From an uncultured Clostridia bacterium (GTDB lineage Bacteria; Bacillota; Clostridia; Christensenellales; UBA1242): DNA of 64,000 bases. Numbering within the stretch: position 1 is the first letter of the stretch; the number at the start of each line of letters is the position of its first letter. The notes under the pieces were generated by a model that saw nothing but the letters and a program-made list of their open reading frames with translations, was not told where the DNA came from and made no database searches. The position numbers and the translations under genes are program-made. The stretch spans positions 1-64,000 of the forward strand of contig CAKNIB010000005.1 of NCBI GenBank assembly GCA_930979925.1, read 5' to 3'. Positions 16,701-26,287 of the stretch are shown one piece after another.

Positions 16701-17846
16701 ATGAGAAAAATTACTATGGTACAATACGGGTGCGGAAAGATGAGTTCTTACACAATCAGGTACGCGCTTGAAAAAGGTGTTAAAGTTATTGGAGCTTTTG
16801 ATATTGACGAGAGTAAAATCGGAATGGATATATCAGAGCTTATTGGAAGCGAGAAAAAACTTAATGTTAAGGTGCAGGATGCAAAAGAATTTGAAAAGTT
16901 CCTGCAAACACATAAGGTAGACGTTGCAATCATTACAACGACAAGTATTTTTAAAGAAAATTACCCTGTCTATGAAATTTGTGCACGCAATGGTGTCAAC
17001 GCTATTTCAACTTGTGAAGAGGCATTTTATGCACAGAATTCCTGTCCAAAGCTTGCTAAAAAGCTGGACAAGCTTGCCAAAGAGAATGGTTGCACAATTT
17101 GCGGAAGTGGTTATCAGGATGTATTCTGGGGCAACCTTATAAGTGTTATTGGAGGAGCAACTGCCAAGATTGTAAAAATTAAAGGCAAGTCTAGCTATAA
17201 CGTTGAAGACTATGGCATCAGTCTTGCGCGCGTGCATGGAGCAGGTCTTACTAAAGAGCAATTTAAAAAGGAGATAAGTGACCCTGAAAACATCTCAGAT
17301 GAGGAGCTCAAGAAAAAAATCAATGCTGGCGAGTTTTCACCTTGCTATATGTGGAATGTAAATGGCTGGCTTGCGTCTAAGCTAGGCTTGCACGTTACAA
17401 AACAAACGCAAAAGTCAGTTCCTCAGATTGCAGAAAAGGAAATTCACAGCACTACCCTTAATATGACCATAGCCAAAGGTCAATGCACCGGCTTAAGTGC
17501 GGTGGTGACCACTGAGACTAAGGAAGGCATCACTATTGAAAGTGAGTGTATTGGCAAAGTCTATGGTCCGGATGATTACGACTGCAACGACTGGACCATT
17601 GAAGGCGAGCCAACTACCCGTGTGGTGATTGAGCGTCCGTCAACTGCCGAGCTTACTTGTGCGTCAGTTGTCAACCGTATTGTTGAGGTGCTTTGTGCCG
17701 ACCCTGGTTACACAACTACCGAACAAATGCCAGAAAACATCTACAAAGCTTTTGACCTTAACAAATATGTTGAAGAGGTTGACATTTGTGATGACCACGC
17801 ATGTTGTGACCACGAGCACGGAGAATGCCACTGTCATCACGAGTAA
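16701..17846 (+). CDS. DapB/Ord-like NAD(P)-dependent dehydrogenase with His/Cys-rich tail
   Basis: The 381-residue protein begins with a Rossmann fold (MVQYGCGKMSS, GxGxM type) and has the layout of dihydrodipicolinate-reductase-like enzymes. It is closest in feel to 2,4-diaminopentanoate dehydrogenase of ornithine fermentation (SGYQDVFW and VHGAGLTKEQF regions). The pathway is not confirmed, since no ornithine-fermentation genes are adjacent. The last 20 residues are an odd metal-binding tail (CDDHACCDHEHGECHCHHE), absent from typical relatives, which may bind zinc, nickel or copper. GGAGG lies 7 bases before the ATG. Confidence 0.75.
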   Translation: MRKITMVQYGCGKMSSYTIRYALEKGVKVIGAFDIDESKIGMDISELIGSEKKLNVKVQDAKEFEKFLQTHKVDVAIITTTSIFKENYPVYEICARNGVNAISTCEEAFYAQNSCPKLAKKLDKLAKENGCTICGSGYQDVFWGNLISVIGGATAKIVKIKGKSSYNVEDYGISLARVHGAGLTKEQFKKEISDPENISDEELKKKINAGEFSPCYMWNVNGWLASKLGLHVTKQTQKSVPQIAEKEIHSTTLNMTIAKGQCTGLSAVVTTETKEGITIESECIGKVYGPDDYDCNDWTIEGEPTTRVVIERPSTAELTCASVVNRIVEVLCADPGYTTTEQMPENIYKAFDLNKYVEEVDICDDHACCDHEHGECHCHHE

Positions 17847-17978
17847 AAATTTTAAAAATTAAATCACATTTAAAAAAATTTAAAAAATTATGGTAAAAAC
17901 AAAAATTTCACTTTTTTAAAGAAAAACGTGGTTTTTGATTAAAAAATACAACAATTTTGATAAAAAAGGCACTAAATT

Positions 17979-18623
17979 ATGAAAAATGGATATTTTATCA
18001 CTTTTGAAGGTGGAGAAGCCTGCGGTAAGTCAACTCAAGTAAAAAAATTAAAGGAATATATTTCTACGCTCAAAAATAAAGATGACTTTTTGTTTGTACG
18101 CGAGCCAGGAGGAACTCCACTTACCGATAAAATTAGGCGGTTACTTCTCAACTATGAAGAAGACAAACCCCTACCTATGACAGAGTTGTTACTTTTTTGT
18201 GCAGCGCGAGTTGAAAACATTGAAAAATGTGTTAAGCCTGCCCTTCAACAAGGAAAAGTGGTTATCGCTGATAGATTTTATGACTCCACCATTGCTTATC
18301 AAGGTATGGCACGCGGGATAATGAGTGCACAGGATATATTAACGCTCACTAAAAAGATAATTGGTCCGCTAAAGCCAGACCTCACCTTTTATCTTAAAAT
18401 ATCGCCAAGCGAGGCTTTTAAACGTAAGGCAAAGATGGGCGAAATGGACAGAATTGAAAAGGAAGGGCTTGACTTTCATGAGAAGGTGGCAAAAGGCTAT
18501 AATTTTATCTCAAATATTGAAAAAGAGAGGTTTTATTGTCTAGATGCTACCAAAGAGCCTGATATTATCTTTAATGAAATTATCACCGTGCTGAAAGAAA
18601 AATTACCAGAAAAATTTAAGTAG
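17979..18623 (+). CDS. tmk: Thymidylate kinase
   Basis: Phosphorylates dTMP to dTDP. The 214 residues include a P-loop FEGGEACGKST (residues 8-18), the DR-like motif REPGGTPL (about 43-50) with the dTMP-binding Arg and Pro, and ADRFYDSTIAYQG (about 95-107). A LID region near residue 145 carries basic residues (KRKAKMG). Length is normal. The ribosome binding site is weak. The gene is monocistronic and is followed by the terminator shared with the convergent peptidase gene. Confidence 0.96.
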   Translation: MKNGYFITFEGGEACGKSTQVKKLKEYISTLKNKDDFLFVREPGGTPLTDKIRRLLLNYEEDKPLPMTELLLFCAARVENIEKCVKPALQQGKVVIADRFYDSTIAYQGMARGIMSAQDILTLTKKIIGPLKPDLTFYLKISPSEAFKRKAKMGEMDRIEKEGLDFHEKVAKGYNFISNIEKERFYCLDATKEPDIIFNEIITVLKEKLPEKFK

Positions 18624-18637
18624 TTTGATTTAAAATA

Positions 18638-18679
18638 AAAAATACATACCATTAAGCTTATGCTAAGGTATGTATTTTT
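18638..18679. terminator. Bidirectional terminator, tmk / M16 peptidase
   Basis: A 13 bp perfect stem (18638-18650 with 18667-18679) has A-rich and T-rich outer ends between convergent genes. Confidence 0.85.
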
Positions 18680-18731
18680 GTTTAGCTATGCGGGTTTTAT
18701 TTCAATGATTATTTTTTTCGCTAATTTATGA

Positions 18732-20045
18732 TTATTTTTTAACTACAACCTTTTTGCAGTAATCTTTATAATTAAAATCATCATATTGTTTGTCGTCTGA
18801 GATGATGATAATTGTAGGTTTTACGCCTTTTAGTTTATTAAGTCGCTCTAATACCTCTTCATAGGTAAAGGTTGCATACAATTTATGGTAAAAATCATAC
18901 TCTTCCTTGCCCTTTATATCACCAAAGTTGTTGTACGAGCGTAAATTTGATGACACCTTTCTTTCAATAGGCTCTAAATCGAAATTTATGCTACTAAGAA
19001 GTTTCTCCTTTTTCTTTTCAAAAAGTTCTTTAGTGAAAGAGGAAGATAGGTTTTGTATAAATTCTGGATAGGCGTCAATTACCTTTTGAAGATTTTCTTC
19101 TTGGCAGAAAATGGCAGTACTAAGCATAGTAGTATCTATATATTGATAAAAATTTGACGAGCAACTATAGCAAAGTTCTTTGTTCTGTCTAAAATACATA
19201 AACATAACATCATATAACATACTATTTATCACCGCATTTAGTGCGCTTGTTCTTCTATCAAAATATTTCTCCCTTGGGAGTTTTTCAATAGCATAATCTA
19301 TGGAAATTAGCGCCTTGCCCTTTTCAAAAGAGGTCTCATAGATATATGTTGGGGCCCTGTCGCCAAGGTTATCTAGTCTAGAAAAACCTAGTTTTTCACC
19401 CTCTTTTAATCGAGGTGACACATATTTCTCTACCAAGTGTTTAGTCTCGTTTGGTTTAATGTTGCCGACTACGCCGATTATTAGGTTCTTTTTGGTAAAA
19501 TAGGTATTTATAAAATTTTCCAAGTCTTTTAGTTTGATTTTATCAAGTGACTCTACCGAGCCGGCAAAAGAAAACTCTTTATTCCTTATCTCTTTGCTTT
19601 TTGCAAGTTGTTTGTTAGAAATATATGTTAGCAAACCACTATTTGTTTTGGTCCTCGTCTTTATTTCGTCATTTATTATTTTGTACTCTGAGTTATAATT
19701 TTCTGGGGTATACTGGATACCTGTAAACGCCTCTGTAATAAGGTCTAAAGCTTTTTCAAACTTGTCTTTTGTCTCCTCTATCCATAAGTCTACTGTATAG
19801 CCGGTTGTAGAGCCGTTTATATACTGAAACTCACGTATCTTTCTCGATTTTTCATTCCTTTCATAGCGAGACGTTGAAAAGCCGAGAAGTGCATGCTCGC
19901 AAAAATGAGCAAGCCCAGCCTTGCCTATTGGGTCATTAAAGCCACCAGCCATAAAGCTAAGCCTCATAGATATACCTTTAATATCCTTTATATACTCATT
20001 TATAATCGTAATACCATCTTTGCTTTTTAAAATTTTTACATCCAT
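18732..20045 (-). CDS. M16 family zinc peptidase
   Basis: An insulinase-type metalloprotease of 437 residues. The inverted zinc motif HFCEH lies near residue 47, with a distal Glu ligand in the following helix (ITEAFTGIQYTPEN, about 115). The second half is the usual inactive homologous lobe. One-gene M16 proteins of this size (PqqL/YmxG type) process peptides or misfolded proteins in the cytoplasm or at the envelope. No signal peptide is seen. GGAG lies 7 bases before the ATG. No partner M16 gene is adjacent. Confidence 0.88.
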   Translation of the reverse strand: MDVKILKSKDGITIINEYIKDIKGISMRLSFMAGGFNDPIGKAGLAHFCEHALLGFSTSRYERNEKSRKIREFQYINGSTTGYTVDLWIEETKDKFEKALDLITEAFTGIQYTPENYNSEYKIINDEIKTRTKTNSGLLTYISNKQLAKSKEIRNKEFSFAGSVESLDKIKLKDLENFINTYFTKKNLIIGVVGNIKPNETKHLVEKYVSPRLKEGEKLGFSRLDNLGDRAPTYIYETSFEKGKALISIDYAIEKLPREKYFDRRTSALNAVINSMLYDVMFMYFRQNKELCYSCSSNFYQYIDTTMLSTAIFCQEENLQKVIDAYPEFIQNLSSSFTKELFEKKKEKLLSSINFDLEPIERKVSSNLRSYNNFGDIKGKEEYDFYHKLYATFTYEEVLERLNKLKGVKPTIIIISDDKQYDDFNYKDYCKKVVVKK

Positions 20046-20187
20046 AAATTCTCCGAAAATAAATTATTTCACTTATAAAAATAATTAAAAATTAATAAAA
20101 TTATTAGGTTTTTATAAAAATTTAATAAAATTTAGCCCTTTTTGATTAAATTTTTGCAATTATTTATTTTTAAATAAAATTGTGTGA

Positions 20188-20214
20188 TAAAAATTCCGCA
20201 AAAAAGCGGAACTT
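20188..20214 (-). terminator. Terminator of the DUF2188 gene
   Basis: On the minus strand, TTCCGC and GCGGAA (20211-20206 with 20199-20194) form a hairpin with a six-T loop, followed by a T tract. Confidence 0.7.
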
Positions 20215-20229
20215 TAAAATAAAGAAAAA

Positions 20230-20727
20230 TTACTCTTCATCATTATTTTTTAAATTGAGATTGGCTTTCTTTTGGAATTTGCCGTCCTTTTTGTAAACTA
20301 CAAATTTGGCGTCCTGACTCTTGCTGAGCTCTTGTACGCGAGCGAGTGCCTCCTCTTTTGTCTTTTTGCTGTCAATGACGCGCTTTGCGCCATCCTTTTT
20401 TATCTTCCACATCTTGTCCTCTTTATCAAAGATAACGCGGTACATTGACTTGCGAGCAGGCTCCTTGTTTTCTTCAACCTCTTCTTCTGCAGACTCTTTT
20501 TGTTTGCTTTGAGCTGGAGTCTTCTTCGCTTTCGGCTCAGCTTTTGTTTCCTTGCTTGTTTCTTTAGTCTCAGGTTGTGCTACCTGCTTTTCAGGAGTTT
20601 CTTTTTGCTCTTCTTTAGAAGTTTTTTCAGCCTCTTTCTCCTGAGCTTCTTTTTCTTTAGCTACTTTTTCTTGAGCTAGTCTTGCCTCTTCTTCTTTTTT
20701 CTTTTTCTTTTTACCAAAAAACCACAT
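20230..20727 (-). CDS. Highly charged protein with C-terminal DUF2188 domain
   Basis: The 165 residues start with MWFFGKKKKKK, then a low-complexity Glu/Lys/Ala region (residues 10-95) likely to be a charged helix. A compact C-terminal domain (about 97-155) follows the DUF2188 pattern: YRVIFDKEDKMWKIK, GAKRVI, AKFVVYKKDGKF. Its function is unknown. The hydrophobic WFF followed by lysines might dock on membrane or acidic phospholipid. It has its own promoter (TATAAT near 20755), AGGAG site and terminator. Confidence 0.75.
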   Translation of the reverse strand: MWFFGKKKKKKEEEARLAQEKVAKEKEAQEKEAEKTSKEEQKETPEKQVAQPETKETSKETKAEPKAKKTPAQSKQKESAEEEVEENKEPARKSMYRVIFDKEDKMWKIKKDGAKRVIDSKKTKEEALARVQELSKSQDAKFVVYKKDGKFQKKANLNLKNNDEE

Positions 20728-20878
20728 AATAATTCTCCTTTTACTATTAGTATTATATCATTTTTAAAAAATAATTTCAATATCTTTTAACTTTTTTTAT
20801 AAATTATTATTACAATACTTGCGCTTTTGTTTTTAATTTTTTAAAAATTATGCTATCATGATTTTATAAGGAGATAAA

Positions 20879-22060
20879 ATGAAAAATATTGGTACCATTT
20901 CTTTAGGAGTAAAAGCTCCAATTATCAGACCTGGTGACGACCTGGTTGAAATCACTGCTGAGTGTGTTATGAAGGCGGCAAAAGAGGCAAAAATTAAGTT
21001 AAAAGATCGTGATATCGTTGCGGTTACCGAGGCGGTTGTGGCAAAAAGTCAGGGCAACTTTGCAACAGTTGACGACATCGCAACCGATGTGAGAGCGAAG
21101 ATGGGAGAAGGCAAGATTGGAGTTATTTTGCCAATACTTTCACGTAACCGCTTTTCTAATATTCTAAAGGGAATAGCAAGAGGCTGTGACAGTTTGGTTA
21201 TACAGCTTTCCTACCCTTTTGACGAGGTTGGTAACCCGCTTGTTTCTATTGACAGACTGTACGAGCTTGGCATAACAAACTTTAACAAGACTTATACCGA
21301 CAAGCAATTCTATAAACTAGTTGGCAAGATTGAGCATCCTTTCACTGGGCTAGACTATATTGACTACTACAAACAAATATGCGGTGAAAAGTGCCAAATA
21401 ATTCTTTCAAATGACCCTACTACCATTTTAAAGTATACTAAAAAAGTGATAAGCGCAGATATTCACTCAAGGCATCGAAATAAAAACCTGCTACTCAGTC
21501 GAGGTGCTAAAAAGGTTATTACACTTGACGAGATTTTAAACGCTCCGGTAAATGGTAGTGGCTATAACGAAGAGTATGGTGTGCTTGGTTCCAACCTCTC
21601 AACCGATGAAAAGCTTAAACTATTTCCGCGTGACACCAAGAGTTTCGTTAAGAAATTGCAGAAAAAGCTCAATGAAGTAAGTGGCGTAAAGATGGAGTGC
21701 ATGGTTTACGGCGATGGCGCTTTCAAAGACCCAGTTGGTGGCATTTGGGAGCTTGCCGACCCAGTTGTATCCCCTGCCTACACAATCGGTCTTGAAGGTA
21801 CGCCTAATGAAATCAAATTAAAATATGTGGCTGACAATCAAATAGGAGACCTTAAAGGCAAGCAGGCAGAAGAGGCAATCAAAGAAATTATCAGTAAAAA
21901 AGCAAAAAATTTAAAAAATCAAAATATATCACTTGGCACCACTCCTAGAAGAATAACCGACCTACTTGGGTCACTTTCTGACCTTACAAGTGGTAGTGGA
22001 GATAAAGGCACACCTATTGTTTTAATTACTGGATATTTTAATAATTACGCTGACGAATAA
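20879..22060 (+). CDS. F420-0:gamma-glutamyl ligase-like protein (CofE-like)
   Basis: The 393-residue protein has the CofE fold features: IIRPGDDLVEI near the N-terminus, DIVAVTEAVVAKSQGN (about 45-60), and MVYGDGAFKDPVGGIWELADPVV (in two pieces, about 278-300). CofE adds glutamate to coenzyme F420, but many fermentative Firmicutes carry such a gene without F420 biosynthesis, and none is seen here. The substrate may be another gamma-glutamylated compound. AAGGAG precedes the ATG, and a good terminator follows. Confidence 0.8.
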   Translation: MKNIGTISLGVKAPIIRPGDDLVEITAECVMKAAKEAKIKLKDRDIVAVTEAVVAKSQGNFATVDDIATDVRAKMGEGKIGVILPILSRNRFSNILKGIARGCDSLVIQLSYPFDEVGNPLVSIDRLYELGITNFNKTYTDKQFYKLVGKIEHPFTGLDYIDYYKQICGEKCQIILSNDPTTILKYTKKVISADIHSRHRNKNLLLSRGAKKVITLDEILNAPVNGSGYNEEYGVLGSNLSTDEKLKLFPRDTKSFVKKLQKKLNEVSGVKMECMVYGDGAFKDPVGGIWELADPVVSPAYTIGLEGTPNEIKLKYVADNQIGDLKGKQAEEAIKEIISKKAKNLKNQNISLGTTPRRITDLLGSLSDLTSGSGDKGTPIVLITGYFNNYADE

Positions 22061-22131
22061 AAAATAAAATAAAAATATTAATTAAATAAAAAAATTATTA
22101 ATTTTAAATTAAAAAATAGTTAATATTATAC

Positions 22132-22166
22132 AAAAACCTAAAGAAAATTAATCTTTAGGTTTTTTA
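22132..22166 (+). terminator. Terminator after the CofE-like gene
   Basis: A 12 bp stem aaaaacctaaag/ctttaggttttt followed by T residues. The surrounding 22061-22270 is almost pure A/T and shows nothing else. Confidence 0.85.
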
Positions 22167-22270
22167 GTTATCTTTTTAATTAATTTTAATGTTATTTTAA
22201 TATTTTAATTTAATATTTATTTCATATTTTTTAATAAATATTTTATCATTATATTTTATTATTTCTATAA

Positions 22271-22945
22271 TTAATCAAAATCTACATCGCGAAGGATATT
22301 TTGTCTTAAATTCTGATATTCTGCATAAGAAATTATGCCATCCTCGTACATTTTCTTAGCCTCGGCAAGTCGTCTTTTTTGAGAAGATGAGTTATCAATT
22401 CTGTTGTAATAAATTGCTCCATAGTCTGAGCCTATACCTACAAAATAACCAACAAGAGTTAACACGACAAATATAAGTCCGCCGAAGAAGAACTGTAATA
22501 CCGACATACCTATAACAGCGCCTAAGCTCTCTATTAACTGCTCTTTGGTATATTTTGAGTATGACTTGATTTTTAGCCCAACAAAAAAGCCTATTATGCC
22601 AACTATGGTAAATACTATTATGCAAACTATCACCTTAGTGCGAGTTCCGTCATAATCATAGCCGTGAGCAACTTGTGCGAGGAGGCTATCACTCTGCACT
22701 GCAAAAACTATGCCGAGAATCACCATGCTTAAAATGCAGTACACACCAAAAATCATAGACAAAATTCCCGACCATTTAAACCAGCCGTTTTTTGTCTGCC
22801 CATTTTTAAACTTTTCAAATACCGAGCTTGTGTACTTATCGTCAACCGTTTCGTCCATATCAAGGTCCTCTGGTTTTACGTTTTGAGTAGTAGACCTAAG
22901 CTCCTCTTTCAATTCTTCTTTCATGCTATACTTTTCTTTTTTCAT
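22271..22945 (-). CDS. Membrane protein with SHOCT-like C-terminal motif
   Basis: The 224 residues have a charged cytoplasmic N-terminus (1-55), four membrane spans (about 57-180), and a C-terminal helix pair (LAEAKKMYEDGIISYAEYQ) resembling the SHOCT oligomerisation motif. Function is unknown. I chose ATG 22945 because TATAAT ends 6 bases before it with a matching -35, so the message is probably leaderless. The longer frame to 22963 would place the -10 inside the gene, and ATG 22924 is an alternative. Confidence 0.7.
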   Translation of the reverse strand: MKKEKYSMKEELKEELRSTTQNVKPEDLDMDETVDDKYTSSVFEKFKNGQTKNGWFKWSGILSMIFGVYCILSMVILGIVFAVQSDSLLAQVAHGYDYDGTRTKVIVCIIVFTIVGIIGFFVGLKIKSYSKYTKEQLIESLGAVIGMSVLQFFFGGLIFVVLTLVGYFVGIGSDYGAIYYNRIDNSSSQKRRLAEAKKMYEDGIISYAEYQNLRQNILRDVDFD

Positions 22946-22951
22946 GCAAGT

Positions 22952-22980
22952 ATTATAGCACAAAATTATTACATTGTAAA
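22952..22980 (-). promoter_or_regulatory. Leaderless promoter of the 22945 gene
   Basis: On the minus strand, TTTACA (22980-22975), a 17-base spacer and TATAAT (22957-22952), with 6 bases to the ATG. Confidence 0.8.
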
Positions 22981-23031
22981 GATGGTAACTTTAAGAAGGT
23001 GCAAAGAAAAATTAATTGTAATAAATCATAG

Positions 23032-24063
23032 TCATACAATTATTCTCTCGCCTCTAAACTTTGAGAGGTTGGTAAGCACTTCGTATTCGGTGCTGTCAAT
23101 AAGTGGTGCAAGGAGGCTGGCGTTTTCCATGATAACCACCCTATCGCCGATTTTACAGGTTATATTTGTGACATCTACCATAAAAGCGTCCATGCAAATA
23201 TTGCCTGTGCTCTGCGACTGTTTGCCGTTTATCTTAACTATAAGCTTATTTGACATTTTTCTCGGAAAGCCGTCGCCATAGCCAAGTGGAATGGTTGCTA
23301 TCGTCATATCCTCTTTTGCAGTATAACCGCAAAGATAACCCACATGCTCACCAGCGCTAACCTTTTGGATGTCTACAAGCTCGCTCTCCACGCTGAGAAC
23401 TGGTTTTACAAAGTCGTTGCCATAGCCGTATGCCTCAAGCCCCACTCTGAACATATCGACATCAAGACCTTCGAAAATACTACGTCCTCCGCCAACATGT
23501 TTGATAGTTTTCCATGAGGATGGAAGAAGAGAAAGGTAGTCAAAGAATAGTTTTTTCTGTCTTTCGGTGTATTCTCTATCAGTGGTGAGCGAAGAAAAAT
23601 GAGTATAGACGCCAGCAAGCTGGTAGCCCTTTTTAGTTAAAAAAGCAATAATCTTGACAAAATCTCTTTTGCTTTTAATTCCATACCTATTCATGCCTGT
23701 GTTGATACAAAGGTGCATTTTTGGCTTTAATTTATATTTTTGCGCTATTTTTATTATCTTTTTAGCGTCATTTAATGAAAAAAGAGCAAACGACACATCG
23801 TTAAGCATGCATATTTTATAGTCCTCGCAGGCACCAAAGACTATAATATCCTTACTTGTGTACTTTCTTGCTGATAGTCCTTCGCTTTGATTTGATACGC
23901 CAAAAAAATCCACCCTATCATTTAAAATAGTCAATATTTCCTTCATGCCATGACCATACGCGTTAGCCTTTATCATAACGCAAGTCTTTTTGCCTGAGAT
24001 TTCTTCTATCTTATCAATATTGTTAAGTAAATTATTCTTATTTAAAAAAATTTTTGAGAACAT
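23032..24063 (-). CDS. alr: Alanine racemase
   Basis: Makes D-alanine for peptidoglycan (and teichoic acid alanylation) with PLP. In 343 residues the PLP lysine lies in MIKANAYGHG (about residues 29-38). The RxGxxxYG region is seen as MFRVGLEAYGYG (about 205-216), and the catalytic Tyr region as the HVGYLCGYTAKEDM segment. IATIPLGYGDGFPR and GNICMDAFMVDVT also match the family. I start at ATG 24063; an in-frame TTG 18 bases upstream adds a non-conserved extension. The gene lies 36 bases after the LtaS-like gene on the same strand, so envelope functions are linked. Confidence 0.95.
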   Translation of the reverse strand: MFSKIFLNKNNLLNNIDKIEEISGKKTCVMIKANAYGHGMKEILTILNDRVDFFGVSNQSEGLSARKYTSKDIIVFGACEDYKICMLNDVSFALFSLNDAKKIIKIAQKYKLKPKMHLCINTGMNRYGIKSKRDFVKIIAFLTKKGYQLAGVYTHFSSLTTDREYTERQKKLFFDYLSLLPSSWKTIKHVGGGRSIFEGLDVDMFRVGLEAYGYGNDFVKPVLSVESELVDIQKVSAGEHVGYLCGYTAKEDMTIATIPLGYGDGFPRKMSNKLIVKINGKQSQSTGNICMDAFMVDVTNITCKIGDRVVIMENASLLAPLIDSTEYEVLTNLSKFRGERIIV

Positions 24064-24098
24064 AACATTATATATTCTCAAAAATCTTTTTTTGACAT

Positions 24099-26111
24099 TT
24101 AAACATAGGATGAAGTTAAATTTATTGTGCCATTTATTCCATTTTCGTAGATGGTCTCTAAAATTGATAGTTTGTTATAAAATTTATTAGCATTTTCATT
24201 AAACCTTGCTATCTCCTCCTCGGTTACATTCTCGCCCACTATAAATATATCGGTTATGTTAAGGCTGTAAATGTTTTCGGTAAACATTCCGTTAAGATAG
24301 GATACAAAGAAAGAATCTTTAATCTCCTCGCTGAAAATTGAGTAGCCAAAAAGCAGGTTTGAGTTATATGGCAGTCCGTAAATATCGCAAATGGTAGGCA
24401 GGACATCGTAAGTATTACAAAAGTCGTCAACAAATATCCCTTCGCCGTTAGTAAGTTTTGGGCTGTATATCATAAGTGGTATGTTGTAGGCATAAGTTTC
24501 GTAATACTCAGATTTGTCAATTCCTTTCAATTTCAAGCTTAAGTCGTTATAGTAAACATTGTGGTCGGCAAAGAGTACAATTGAGGTGTTGTCTTCAAGT
24601 CCTCTTGTTTTAAGCTCGGTTATAATATTTTCAACCGTTCTATCCATATCCATGATGGCGCCTTTGTAGTGCATGAAAATTTCGTCATCTTTCTCTGGCA
24701 GGATGAAATCTGTGTTGTTTGTATTCCATTCAGCGTATTTTTCATAGTTATCTAGATAGATTTGATAGTATTCTTGAAAATATGGATTGTTGTAAGTGTA
24801 TGGTCCGTGCGAGGACATCATGGTAACCATGGTCATAAATCTATCGGTATCTGGCAGGATATTGTCAATCTGATTTTTGGTAAAGTCATAGTCTGATATC
24901 CATTTACCCCAACCAGCTTTTACCTGGTCGCCGGTGTAGTCCTCTATTGTGTAAAGGTTATCAAAGCCTAGTCCCTGAGTGTGAGTTACATCACGACCAT
25001 AATAGCTTGCATCGTTGCAATGCACATAGTTGACCACAGTCTCAACGTTTCCAGAGGTTGCTTTAAATAGTTTTGGAAGAGCATAATCAAAGTTGTAGCC
25101 ATTTTCAAGTGTTGCGTTTATTGAAATATCTTTTGGCATACTGCCGTTTAGGACTATACCTTCGCTGTTGTTTGTTCTGTTTCTTGCATAGAAGTTTGTA
25201 AAAACTATCGAGTTATTCCCGCTTGCAAGACTGTAAAGAGTTGGAGTGTTATACGGGTCTATACCAAACCAGTCTAAACTCTCACACAAAATGACTATTA
25301 GATTATCGCCATATAGTGGAGCGGTTAAGTCAGCCTCGTGATAGCCTGCGTCAATGTAGTCAGAATATGACTGCAACTGGTCTTCGGGTACCTCTTCGTT
25401 AAACATAAGGTTTAATACACTTTTTGTATAAAAGCCGTAATTACCAAACTTTTTAAAAGCGTCTAGTTTAAACTGGAAGTTATCCCAAAGGTATTTATCA
25501 CTGCTTTCTATCTCGGTTTCGCCGGCAACCGTTCCAGCAAGCGAGTATTCTTGAGCCTGATAAAGTCCTAAGCCCATAGATTGTGCAAGTATAAATAAAG
25601 CGAGTACTATTACAAATTTTGAAAAGTATTTTACTGTAAGCTTTCTTTTATTATATTTGACAAGCAAAATGCTAGCCGTAACCATAAGAGCAAAAAGTCC
25701 AAAATTAAGAAAAACTCCGCCCCAATCGATGAGGTCGATTGATAAAGATGAGGTCGCCTCACCGCCTAGATAAAATAGGTCAAAGGATAATATATCACCA
25801 AAAATGCTATACATCGTAGAGTTTGCAATATTTAATGCGCATTGCACAAACAAAAGAAAATAGTAAAGTATCTGCACTGCAATTTTATTTTGCACTACAT
25901 AGATAAGACCTGCTAGCATTAGAATGATAGCTAAATCAAAGAGAAAATAGGATGGAAGCACCATTAGATTGCCATCAGCGTTACGAAAACCTAAATACAA
26001 AAAGTTCGCCATTTCAAATATTATCGCAAAGACGATAAATAAAAGTGGCAATAAAAAATTATTAAGTGGTATTGACTTTTCTTTTGACTTTGTTTCTTTA
26101 GATGTTTTCAT
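24099..26111 (-). CDS. LtaS-like sulfatase, glycerol-phosphate transferase family
   Basis: The 670-residue protein has five membrane spans in residues 15-195 and an extracellular alkaline-phosphatase-fold domain. Visible features are NLIVILCESLDWFGID (about residue 270, metal-binding Glu), NRTNNSEGIVLNG (about 315, the nucleophile region, with Ser where LtaS has Thr), SSHGPYTY (about 430) and SIVLFADHNVYY (about 530, metal-binding Asp-His). Enzymes of this family polymerise lipoteichoic acid or attach phosphoglycerol to glycans. The Ser/Thr change leaves the exact donor and product open. It is upstream of alr in a probable operon. Confidence 0.85.
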   Translation of the reverse strand: MKTSKETKSKEKSIPLNNFLLPLLFIVFAIIFEMANFLYLGFRNADGNLMVLPSYFLFDLAIILMLAGLIYVVQNKIAVQILYYFLLFVQCALNIANSTMYSIFGDILSFDLFYLGGEATSSLSIDLIDWGGVFLNFGLFALMVTASILLVKYNKRKLTVKYFSKFVIVLALFILAQSMGLGLYQAQEYSLAGTVAGETEIESSDKYLWDNFQFKLDAFKKFGNYGFYTKSVLNLMFNEEVPEDQLQSYSDYIDAGYHEADLTAPLYGDNLIVILCESLDWFGIDPYNTPTLYSLASGNNSIVFTNFYARNRTNNSEGIVLNGSMPKDISINATLENGYNFDYALPKLFKATSGNVETVVNYVHCNDASYYGRDVTHTQGLGFDNLYTIEDYTGDQVKAGWGKWISDYDFTKNQIDNILPDTDRFMTMVTMMSSHGPYTYNNPYFQEYYQIYLDNYEKYAEWNTNNTDFILPEKDDEIFMHYKGAIMDMDRTVENIITELKTRGLEDNTSIVLFADHNVYYNDLSLKLKGIDKSEYYETYAYNIPLMIYSPKLTNGEGIFVDDFCNTYDVLPTICDIYGLPYNSNLLFGYSIFSEEIKDSFFVSYLNGMFTENIYSLNITDIFIVGENVTEEEIARFNENANKFYNKLSILETIYENGINGTINLTSSYV

Positions 26112-26244
26112 TTTTACCTCTAGTTTTCCCTAAAAAGTTAGTTTTTATGTTATTAAAATTATATATTATATATTATATAACAAATAAAACATTTTTGCAA
26201 GAGTAAATCTCTTAAAAATCTAAATTATTATCATTAAATAAAAA

Positions 26245-26264
26245 ACGTTTCTAAGTTGAAACGT
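26245..26264 (-). terminator. Terminator of the small membrane protein gene
   Basis: acgtttc (26245-26251) pairs with gaaacgt (26258-26264). Read on the minus strand it is followed by six T. Confidence 0.75.
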
Positions 26265-26287
26265 CTTTTAAAACTTTGTTTTTTGTT

